Positions 1-5,009 of a DNA stretch of 10,182 nt are shown piece after piece. This stretch comes from Pseudomonadota bacterium (GTDB taxonomy: Bacteria > Myxococcota_A > Polyangia > Polyangiales > Polyangiaceae). Each line of letters starts with the position of its first letter. The first letter of the stretch is position 1. The stretch covers positions 1-10,182 of the forward strand of contig JAEYOT010000265.1 in assembly GCA_023411445.1 (NCBI GenBank), written 5' to 3'. A program made the position numbers and the translations under genes. The notes beneath the pieces are model-generated. The model was not told the DNA's origin and searched no databases. It was given only the letters and a program-made list of their open reading frames with translations.

Positions 1-358
1 GCGCTCGGAGGCGCGTACCGTCGTCGCGCGAAGCCAGGCTCGCGAGCAGCCACGGCGTCATCATCGCCGACACGTTGAGTCGCAGTGGTCCAACCGACAC
101 CCAGCGCTGCACACCCGCGATCCCCTGCGCCAGCAGCGTGCCAGCGACGGCCAGTGCGACCACGATTGGCAGCCACGCCTCGACCCGGGTGCGAGGCAGT
201 CTCCGCATCACGCTGTAGAGCGCGCACCCGAGTCCCAGGGCCACCCAGTTGGGGAGGTACGCGCTCCACGTTACCTGATACTGCGCGGCGCTGAGGGCGC
301 CGAGCGCGATCGCCGGCAGGGGGGCCAGCGCCACCCAATACCGGCTGCGCCTACGCAA
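1..358 (-). CDS. Polytopic membrane protein, FtsW/RodA-like N-terminal part (partial)
   Basis: This reading frame enters at the window edge, so only the N-terminal ~119 residues are visible. Three hydrophobic stretches are seen (VALAPLPAIALGAL, then NWVALGLGCALYSVM, then WLPIVVALAVAGTLLAQ). They are followed by GVQRWVSVGPLRLNVSA, which resembles the 'GaxRWixlGxxxxqPSE' segment after the third membrane helix of FtsW/RodA/SpoVE glycan polymerases. The usual PSE is replaced by NVSA, so it may be a divergent or non-enzymatic relative. The start is uncertain: TTG at 358 is the first candidate after an in-frame stop at 415-413, and GTG at 334 is an alternative. It lies 54 bases downstream of the lipoprotein gene on the same strand, so the two may be co-transcribed. 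FtsW membership is an inference from one motif and the helix layout. Confidence 0.55.
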   Translation of the reverse strand, partial: MRRRSRYWVALAPLPAIALGALSAAQYQVTWSAYLPNWVALGLGCALYSVMRRLPRTRVEAWLPIVVALAVAGTLLAQGIAGVQRWVSVGPLRLNVSAMMTPWLLASLASRDDGTRLRA

Positions 359-412
359 GCGCCCGTCATAGCAAAGGTTCGCCGCGGCAGGGGCTGCGCT
401 TGTCGGGCTCGC

Positions 413-1741
413 TCAGGGCTTCGCCAAGCGAATGTTGTCGATGCTCACCAAGCTGGACAGCGCGGTGTCGCCTACGTCCGTCAGCACGAACGCCAGCACC
501 GCGGGGGAGCCGACCTGGCCTTCGAGCTCGAAGGTCAGGTTGCCGGTCTCCTTGTAGACTTCGTCGCCGCCGTCCGGCGTGCCGGGGAACGTGCCGGCGC
601 TGTGCTTGGCGCGATCGCAGACCAGGTTGACCGAGTCGATCACGGTCGCCACGGCGCCCTTGGGGCCGGAGAGCACGCCGATCAGCGTGTCGTCGAAGTC
701 ATCGTTGCAGTAGTCGTCGAACTCGCTCGACTGAAAGTTGTAGTCCAGCTCTAGCGCGGGGCTCGCGCCCAGGTTGCGAATCGGCCCGCTGACGAGCATG
801 GAGCTGGTTGCGCCCAGCGCCGAGCCGCACAGCAGATCGCCCGTGCTCATCGCGAGCTGGCGTGAGCCTGAGCTGGGCACCAGCGTCCCAGTCTCCGGCA
901 GCACGGCCACGTCACCGAACCCGGTCCAACCGAGCGGCAGCTCTGAGCCTTCCACCTCGCTCGCGCACTCCGCCGGCGGCGTGGCACCCTCGAAATCCAG
1001 CGCGCCATCCGCGAACGGGGGCGAAGCGTGGTCCACGTTGAACACCACCGTGCCCTCGATGTCTCCGCTGATCGTCACCACCACGCTCGCGCCGAGCGGT
1101 AGGCCACCCTTGGCGGCGAGCACGAACACGTTGTTGCCGGCTGCGCTCGTCAGCTTCACGACGCTCACCTGCGCCGTGATGTCCTGCGAGCCGTTGATGG
1201 TGTAGGCCATGACCGCAAACTGCACGTTGTCGTACGTGCCGTCAGCGAACAGCACGATCGGCGCCTGGCTCGGGATATCCGCGCTATTCGGCAGCGGCAC
1301 CGCCTGCACGATCTCTGGCGGCAGGTCGCTCTCCGTCGGTTGGCAATAGAAGCTCTCAGCGCACACCAAGTCGCTGTCACAAGCGCCCTCTTCCGTGCAC
1401 GGATTGCCGACAGAGCCGGGCGGACCTTCCTCCACCTGCTCCGAACCGTCTCCCTGGGCACCGCCCGCGCCGCCCGCGCCGCTCATCCCCGCCGCGCCAC
1501 CCTCATCACCACCTCCGCCGCGACCCGCCTCCGCGCCCTCTCCACCTTCTCCGCCCACGCCGCCACCGGCATCGCCAGCGCCCGCTGCGCCACCGCTCCC
1601 GCCCGCGCCCGTCTCTCCGCCGGCGTTGCTCTCACCAGCTTCGCCCGCCGCCCCCCTATCCACTTTCTTGCCGTCACTCGCGCTGCAAGCCGCGAACAAA
1701 CCAACCGAACAACCGAGGACCAACCAACGCGCCGCTTTCAT
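413..1741 (-). CDS. Secreted lipoprotein with Gly-rich linker, Cys cluster, Ig-like and jelly-roll-like domains
   Basis: A 442-residue protein. Residues 1-18 are a signal peptide (MKAARWLVLGCSVGLFAA) ending in a lipobox-like LFAAC with C19 as the lipidation site. Residues ~30-110 are an extreme Gly/Ala/Glu-rich linker. Four cysteines follow (115, 121, 127, 133). Residues ~140-238 begin 'PPEIVQAVPLPNSADIP' and look like a bacterial Ig-like (Big_5 type) domain. Residues ~248-442 (starting DFEG, with GW at 271, SSEFDDYCNDDF at 338-349, SIDNIRL at the end) look like a surface beta-sandwich of the choice-of-anchor or jelly-roll kind. Multidomain lipoproteins of this layout are abundant in myxobacteria and are usually of unknown role, probably on the cell surface. 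ATG 1741 is chosen because an in-frame stop lies 9 bases upstream. The complementary strand holds long open frames only because of the GC-rich linker. Confidence 0.85.
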   Translation of the reverse strand: MKAARWLVLGCSVGLFAACSASDGKKVDRGAAGEAGESNAGGETGAGGSGGAAGAGDAGGGVGGEGGEGAEAGRGGGGDEGGAAGMSGAGGAGGAQGDGSEQVEEGPPGSVGNPCTEEGACDSDLVCAESFYCQPTESDLPPEIVQAVPLPNSADIPSQAPIVLFADGTYDNVQFAVMAYTINGSQDITAQVSVVKLTSAAGNNVFVLAAKGGLPLGASVVVTISGDIEGTVVFNVDHASPPFADGALDFEGATPPAECASEVEGSELPLGWTGFGDVAVLPETGTLVPSSGSRQLAMSTGDLLCGSALGATSSMLVSGPIRNLGASPALELDYNFQSSEFDDYCNDDFDDTLIGVLSGPKGAVATVIDSVNLVCDRAKHSAGTFPGTPDGGDEVYKETGNLTFELEGQVGSPAVLAFVLTDVGDTALSSLVSIDNIRLAKP

Positions 1742-1770
1742 GACTTTCCGCTACGCTCGCGTACCACCAA
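1738..1770 (-). other. Possible short upstream ORF coupled to the lipoprotein start
   Basis: A near-perfect Shine-Dalgarno AAGGAGG (minus strand, 1782-1776) lies 34 bases ahead of the lipoprotein ATG, too far to serve it directly. It is well spaced from TTG 1770 (5 bases) or GTG 1767 (8 bases). Reading from there gives 10 codons, LVVRERSGKS in literal translation, with a TGA that overlaps the lipoprotein ATG as ATGA. A leader ORF with translational coupling is an inference; the SD may also be chance purine-rich sequence. Confidence 0.3.
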
Positions 1771-1880
1771 TCTTCCCTCCTTCCCGCGATTTCTGGAGCT
1801 TTCTGACGATGAGCGGACGCCGAGACATAACGTTCGGCGCCACGGCGCGGCGCGCGCTTCGACGTTGTTGATTGACAGAC
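1742..1880. other. Chromosomal intergenic region between att site and lipoprotein gene
   Basis: 139 bases upstream of the lipoprotein. It should contain the lipoprotein promoter and, before integration, was the downstream flank of the tRNA gene. Apart from the AAGGAGG at 1776-1782 (complement strand) no convincing promoter boxes or U-tailed terminator hairpin are visible. Confidence 0.5.
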
Positions 1881-2191
1881 TGGGCACGCCCGAAGGGATT
1901 CGAACCCCTGACCGGTGGATTAGAAATGCCGGCGGCTCCAACGAGAAAGCCGGTGAAGCAGGAAAGACGCTCGACCGTGACGCCGACAGGGAGCCAGCAG
2001 AGGCACCGTCGGGGCAGTCTGGGGCAGTCGATGCGGTCGAAGCTGCTCTCGCTGACGCCATCACCAAGGCCGCCAACGCCGGCGCCTTCGACGTGCTCCC
2101 CAAGCTGGTAGCTGAGCTGGAAGCGCGCCGCAAGGCTCGCGCTGGCACGGTGGACCTCAGCTTGGAGCGACGGAAGCGGGGAACGCGGTGA
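1868..2191 (+). CDS. Small unknown protein at the element end; frame crosses the att core, start unclear
   Basis: The C-terminal ~60 residues look like a real protein: 'VEAALADAITKAANAGAFDVL', then 'LVAELEARRKARAG', then 'VDLSLERRKRGTR'. This gives a helical, charged body with a basic tail. Its stop overlaps the next gene's GTG as GTGA, which supports translation. No ATG, GTG or TTG exists in frame between the att core and the helical domain. The listed start, TTG 1868, lies in chromosomal DNA, has no Shine-Dalgarno, and would translate the antisense of the tRNA fragment (GIRTPDRW). A likelier explanation is that its true 5' end was at the other side of attP in the circular element, so the gene is cut by integration. 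Function is not recognised. Confidence 0.45.
   Translation: MIDRLGTPEGIRTPDRWIRNAGGSNEKAGEAGKTLDRDADREPAEAPSGQSGAVDAVEAALADAITKAANAGAFDVLPKLVAELEARRKARAGTVDLSLERRKRGTR
1881..1927 (-). repeat. Attachment site: displaced 3' half of tRNA-Arg(UCU)
   Basis: Read on the minus strand this is the 3' part of a tRNA. The anticodon loop is TT-TCT-AA (anticodon at 1924-1922), with the 3' anticodon stem TCCAC, variable CGGTC, T-stem AGGGG / CCCTT around TTCGAAT, acceptor CGGGCGT, and G73. The sequence then reads CCCA, so CCA is not cleanly encoded. Position 31 (A, at 1927) still pairs with 39, but from 1928 onward the expected 5' stem is absent and no D arm or 5' acceptor is found. The tRNA match therefore stops abruptly at 1927. 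Integrases of the tyrosine family commonly use tRNA 3' halves as attB. The intact tRNA should be rebuilt at the element's other end, outside the window. Confidence 0.8.
2011..2030 (+). repeat. Tandem 10-bp direct repeat near the att site
   Basis: GGGGCAGTCT is followed immediately by GGGGCAGTCG, two 10-bp units in exact helical phase, about 85 bases inside the element from the tRNA core. Arm-type binding sites of tyrosine integrases are often ~10-bp direct repeats at this kind of distance. A related spaced pair (GGGGCAA) occurs at 6570-6588. The arm-site role is an inference; the repeat also lies inside a probable coding frame. Confidence 0.45.
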
Positions 2192-2820
2192 GCCCGCCCT
2201 TTGACGGCGGGTGGCAGACCAGGGAGCATCAGCCCGTGGCCCGCAAGCCGCCCGTAAAGGCCACCCCCGACGCTCCGCTGCCCCGAAACGTGCAGGCTCG
2301 AATCACGGACCTGTATCACGAGCTCTTGAACACGCGCACCACTGGCAGGCGGGCTGCAGCGGTGGCGGCGATCGCTGAGTGCCTCCTTTGGGCTGGTTCT
2401 GACGATGACGAAGCGGCGCTCAAAGAGCTAGAGCGCCTCGCGCGCGCGGCTCGAAAGCTTTCGTCCAAGCTTGGCCCCCAAGAGCTGACCGCCAGTCGCC
2501 CCAGGCCCGTTGCGCTGTTCGCTCCCGATCGGGCAGCGCTGGTGAAAGAGCTGTGCGCGATCGCGACGAAGCGTCGACGCACAAGCGCCCAGGCCCTCGC
2601 TGAGCTGCTCTTCGCGAGGCTGGTGCTGGCCAAGAGCGTAGTCGGTCAGCCGGCAAGCCTTGCGGGCGTACCGGAACGCATGCAGCGCGCAATCACCAAA
2701 GCGCGAAACAAGGGCGTCGACGACGAGAACGTCGTGGTTTGGGCGCTGCGCGGCTACGGCGTCAACTCGCGCGACGCAACGCGCATGGTCGCCGATGCCA
2801 TGAAGTCAAGCAAAGTCTGA
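2188..2820 (+). CDS. Element-encoded protein of unknown function
   Basis: A 210-residue protein from GTG 2188, which overlaps the previous stop as GTGA. A second GTG at 2236 (giving VARKPPVKATPD) has a better Shine-Dalgarno, AGGGAG at 2221-2226 with 9-base spacing, so the true protein may be 194 residues. After a basic, proline-rich N-terminus the protein is mostly predicted helix: ~35-100 (with TGRRAAAVAAIAECLLWAG and an acidic DDDEAALKELERLARAARK segment), ~110-150 (DRAALVKELCAIATKRRRTSAQALAELLFARLVLA), and a C-terminal ~160-210 (GVPERMQRAITKARNKGV..., SRDATRMVADAM). I see no catalytic motif, zinc site, signal peptide or membrane segment. The basic helices would suit a nucleic-acid-associated role, but that is a guess. 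Confidence 0.7.
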   Translation: MSPPFDGGWQTREHQPVARKPPVKATPDAPLPRNVQARITDLYHELLNTRTTGRRAAAVAAIAECLLWAGSDDDEAALKELERLARAARKLSSKLGPQELTASRPRPVALFAPDRAALVKELCAIATKRRRTSAQALAELLFARLVLAKSVVGQPASLAGVPERMQRAITKARNKGVDDENVVVWALRGYGVNSRDATRMVADAMKSSKV

Positions 2821-2840
2821 CTCACACAGTCTAGTCAGAC
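2815..2840. promoter_or_regulatory. Inverted repeat at the end of the unknown gene: weak terminator or operator
   Basis: GTCTGACT (2815-2822) and AGTCAGAC (2833-2840) are perfect 8-bp arms around a 10-base loop, overlapping the stop codon of the preceding gene. ATCACTTTCT follows, which is only weakly T-rich. It could be a weak intrinsic terminator or a dyad bound by the small regulator encoded just downstream. Confidence 0.4.
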
Positions 2841-2857
2841 ATCACTTTCTCAATTCG

Positions 2858-2876
2858 CCGTTCTCCCGCAGAACGG
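2858..2876. promoter_or_regulatory. 7-bp inverted repeat upstream of the small HTH gene, possible operator
   Basis: CCGTTCT (2858-2864) and AGAACGG (2870-2876) form a perfect 7-bp dyad with a 5-base centre (CCCGC). No T-run follows, so a terminator is unlikely. Its place 27 bases before the start of a gene for a LacI-type HTH protein fits an autoregulatory operator or a 5' UTR hairpin. Binding is not shown by sequence alone. Confidence 0.4.
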
Positions 2877-2903
2877 AGGGGCCTTCGCGGCAAGGAGTGC
2901 CCC

Positions 2904-3095
2904 ATGAAACCGCGCCTTCCAGCCCAGTTTTTCCAGATAGCAGCGACTGCGCCGTGTGACATCAAAACGGCCCGTTCGTTCTTCGAACCTGAGAAGCGAC
3001 GCCGGATGAAGCCAACGACGGCTGAGCGCGTACGCGCCGCGGTGATTGCACTCGGTTTCGAAGACCCCACCGCCAACGACACCAGGGCGGCTTAG
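2904..3095 (+). CDS. Mini transcriptional regulator with LacI-type helix-turn-helix
   Basis: A 63-residue protein from ATG 2904, with a clear Shine-Dalgarno AAGGAG (2892-2897, 6-base spacing). The body resembles the DNA-binding headpiece of LacI-family repressors: an 'FFQIAATAPCDIKTARSFF' helix-turn-helix, then TTAERVRAAVIALGFEDP, close to the family's 'T.eRV..Ai.eLGY.P' hinge-proximal helix. LacI-family proteins are normally ~330 residues with a sugar-binding domain; here only the headpiece is present and the protein ends normally with TAG. It may control early element transcription, acting at the adjacent palindromes. The helix that would sit in the major groove is not canonical (CDIKTARSFF in place of VS..TVSRVL), so the assignment is moderate. 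Confidence 0.65.
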   Translation: MKPRLPAQFFQIAATAPCDIKTARSFFEPEKRRRMKPTTAERVRAAVIALGFEDPTANDTRAA

Positions 3096-3146
3096 CGCGA
3101 CGGCCCGGGTTGCAGCCCGAGCCCATCGCCGACGAGCGAGGTTGTT

Positions 3147-3416
3147 GTGAAGGAATCGACGAGCGAAGTCAAACCGCTGTTTCTAACCAAGAAGAACTCG
3201 GAGCCCGCCACCGGCGAGCAACTGAAGTTCTGGAAAGCTCACTACCCGCACCTAGTCCGCCGGATCGGCAGGAAGGACGTGATCGTCGCCGCCGAGCTCG
3301 AGCGTGCCGTGCAAGCGACGGGTAAACCGGTAGCAGCCGCGCAGAACGACGTCGATGCTGGCGCCGACCCTGCCGAAGCTGTGCGCTCGATTCTGCGCCG
3401 GGCAGGTGGTCAGTGA
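3147..3416 (+). CDS. Small protein of unknown function, first gene of the replication operon
   Basis: An 89-residue protein from GTG 3147, with GCGAGG (3136-3141) as ribosome binding site. The centre reads WKAHYPHLVRR then 'IGRKDVIVAAELERAVQATGK'. This pattern, a short turn with basic residues and then a helix beginning at a two-residue hydrophobic step, loosely resembles the wing and last helix of excisionase or MerR-type winged helices, but the recognition helix is not clear. The C-terminus is acidic then basic (NDVDAGADPAEAVRSILRRAGGQ). Its TGA (3414-3416) overlaps the next gene's start, so it is probably translated together with the replication genes. No function is assigned. Confidence 0.6.
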   Translation: MKESTSEVKPLFLTKKNSEPATGEQLKFWKAHYPHLVRRIGRKDVIVAAELERAVQATGKPVAAAQNDVDAGADPAEAVRSILRRAGGQ

Positions 3417-3739
3417 TGGCCAGCCCAACGCTCGAGCGCGTGCGCAAGCTCGTGGCTCTCGCGGCATCGCCCGAACGTGAGGAGGCTCGAACGAGTGCAG
3501 TCCTGGTGTGCCGTCTCATCCGCGAGCACGGGCTGCACGTGGTCGAAGAAGTGGCGCCGCCCCGGGCCCCGGCACCTCCACCCAAGAATGATCCTCTGGC
3601 TCGGCCGCGAGTCATCCGCGCGAAGTTCGAGTGCAAGTGCGTCGAGTGCGCGCTTACCATCGAGGCGGGCGAGCGCTGCGCATGGCTCAAGGGTCGCGGG
3701 TGCTGGGACCTCGAGTGTTACCGGGAGGTCTGGTCGTGA
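3413..3739 (+). CDS. DUF2786-like protein with C-terminal Cys-rich (zinc-ribbon-like) tail
   Basis: A 108-residue protein. Residues 7-41 (LERVRKLVALAASPEREEA ... LIREHGL) match the DUF2786 pattern 'iRkLLaLA.s.n.~EA..A...A..Lm..hgl', common in phages and of unknown biochemical role. A proline-rich linker (49-60) leads to a C-terminal region with FECKCVECAL (C74, C76, C79), then 'IEAGERCAW', GCWDLEC (C97, C102) and a final aromatic. The CxxC ... CxxxxC spacing suggests a treble-clef or ribbon zinc site. The start is either GTG 3413 (GTGA overlap with the preceding stop) or the directly following ATG 3416. It is coupled to the nuclease gene at its 3' end by another GTGA. Confidence 0.7.
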   Translation: MMASPTLERVRKLVALAASPEREEARTSAVLVCRLIREHGLHVVEEVAPPRAPAPPPKNDPLARPRVIRAKFECKCVECALTIEAGERCAWLKGRGCWDLECYREVWS

Positions 3740-4182
3740 AGCCCTGCATCATCATCGACACACGGGAGCAGGCGCCGTTTCTGTTCACCGAGAACGTCGA
3801 CACGGAGCGCGCGACACTCGACGCCGGCGACTACTCGGTGAGTGGCTTGACCGCGACCGTCGCCATCGAACGCAAGTCGCTGGACGATCTCGTGGGCAGT
3901 ATCACAGCCGGGCGCGAACGCTTCATGGCCTGCTGCTCGCGGATGAGCCGGCTCGACTTCGCGTGCATCATCGTCGAGGCGTCGCTGTCGGACGTGCTGG
4001 CCGGATGCTACGTCTCGAAGACGCGGCCGCAATCGGTCGTCGGCAGCGCGCTGGCGATCCACGTCGACTTCGGCGTGCCGACCATCTGGGCGGGCTCGCG
4101 CAGCAACGCCGCCAACATCACCGAGCGCTTGCTGACGCGGCTTTGGCGCAACGCTGTCGCCGCCGGTGAGGTGGCTGCTTGA
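3736..4182 (+). CDS. ERCC4-domain (XPF/Mus81-type) nuclease
   Basis: A 148-residue protein that is essentially one ERCC4 nuclease domain. Signature residues are all present: IIIDTREQAPF (D8, R10, E11), AGDYSV (G31-D32-Y33), and the catalytic AIERKSLDDLVGSI (E45-R46-K47, D50/D51). RERF follows at 60-63. XPF/Mus81 family enzymes cut branched or 3'-flap DNA using the ERK...D site with divalent metal; stand-alone phage versions are found near replication genes and may process replication or recombination intermediates. It has no HhH2 tail. GTG 3736 is chosen because GGGAGG (3723-3728) is 7 bases upstream and it overlaps the previous TGA as GTGA; an ATG at 3631 would give a 109-base overlap with a good gene. 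Confidence 0.9.
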   Translation: MKPCIIIDTREQAPFLFTENVDTERATLDAGDYSVSGLTATVAIERKSLDDLVGSITAGRERFMACCSRMSRLDFACIIVEASLSDVLAGCYVSKTRPQSVVGSALAIHVDFGVPTIWAGSRSNAANITERLLTRLWRNAVAAGEVAA

Positions 4183-5009
4183 GCGCCGAGCTGCTGCGCG
4201 CCGCGCGCGCCTACGTCGAGCGGCTCGGCTTTAAGCTCGTCGTGGCGTGGCCGTCCAACAAGGTGCCGAACACGCGCTTCTTTCCAAATGGGGCGACCTC
4301 GGCGACTCAGGATCTCGAGCTGATCGAGCGCGCGCTGCGCGCTACGCCGGGCGGCGTTCTGTCGGCTCGTGTCGGTCAGCACCTGGTCGTCGACGCCGAC
4401 GTGCGGAGCGGTGCCGTCGAGCAGCTGGCCAAGGCGTTGGCCGGGTTCGGAGCGTTTCCGCGCACCTGGTCGGCCGAGACTCCCACCGGTGGCGCCCATG
4501 TGTGGTTCCGACCGGTGGACTTCTTCGTGCGCGGTCACGTGCTCGGAAAGGTCGAGCTGCTGCGCGGCAACCGGCTCGTGACGCTCTCGCCGAGCAGGCG
4601 CGCCGGCGGGCGGTACCGCTGGACGCAGCACCCGCTCGACACGGAGCTCGCGGAAGCGCCCGAATGGCTGCAGCGCTTGGCCCGTGCTCCCGAGCTGGCG
4701 AAGGCACCGGAGGCGGGCGCATCGGTGGACTCGCCGGAGGAGCGCGAAGCCCGAGCCTCGGCGTACATGCAGCACTTCGACGGCGCGATCAGCGGCGCCG
4801 GTGGGCATGCCCGCACGATGGCGGCCGCCGTGATCGTCGTGCGCGGCTTCTGGCTCGATGATGTCGCGGCGCTCCGAGTGATGCGAGAGTGGAATCACTT
4901 CTGCCAGCCGTGCTGGAGCGATCGCGAGCTCAAGCGGAAGATCGCGGACGCTCGGCAGGTCGGGCGCATGGCTTGGGGCGAGATGCTGAGAAAGGAGCGC
5001 GCGGCTTGA
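4179..5009 (+). CDS. Bifunctional DNA primase/polymerase N-terminal (Prim-Pol) domain protein
   Basis: A 276-residue protein. Residues ~10-165 form an AEP-type primase-polymerase domain: the metal-binding D-x-D is in HLVVDADVRSG (D72, D74), the His motif in TPTGGAHVWF (H107), and RGNRLVTLSPS (129-139) matches the conserved 'GNryvv.PPS' strand. The C-terminal part (~190-276) has the pattern common to phage primases, 'MREWNHFCQPCWSDRELKRKIADAR' (235-259). It would make primers, and perhaps extend them, for element replication, with the downstream VapE protein as the likely helicase partner; in many elements the two are fused. The start is TTG 4179, overlapping the preceding stop as TTGA, with GAGG at 4168-4171. 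Long antisense frames here are shadows. Confidence 0.9.
   Translation: MSAELLRAARAYVERLGFKLVVAWPSNKVPNTRFFPNGATSATQDLELIERALRATPGGVLSARVGQHLVVDADVRSGAVEQLAKALAGFGAFPRTWSAETPTGGAHVWFRPVDFFVRGHVLGKVELLRGNRLVTLSPSRRAGGRYRWTQHPLDTELAEAPEWLQRLARAPELAKAPEAGASVDSPEEREARASAYMQHFDGAISGAGGHARTMAAAVIVVRGFWLDDVAALRVMREWNHFCQPCWSDRELKRKIADARQVGRMAWGEMLRKERAA

Noticed and set aside
1340..1867. Plus-strand open frame antisense to the lipoprotein gene, continuing to 2191
   Set aside because: It is open because the opposite strand encodes a Gly-rich, GC-rich linker; its Ala/Arg-rich translation is a mirror of that region. Only the part after the att core looks like protein.
1738..2319. Minus-strand frame of 193 codons across the att site
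   Set aside because: It overlaps plus-strand genes, translates the tRNA fragment (SGVRIPSG), and has low-complexity Ser/Ala-rich sequence. Only its last ten codons were kept, as a possible leader ORF.
3631..3735. Earlier ATG start for the ERCC4 nuclease
   Set aside because: It would add 35 Arg-rich residues overlapping the preceding gene by 109 bases. GTG 3736 has a good Shine-Dalgarno and the operon's usual GTGA overlap.
4008..4898. 296-codon minus-strand frame opposite the primase gene
   Set aside because: Arg/His/Ala-rich translation without motifs, antisense to a gene with clear Prim-Pol motifs; a shadow of high third-position GC.
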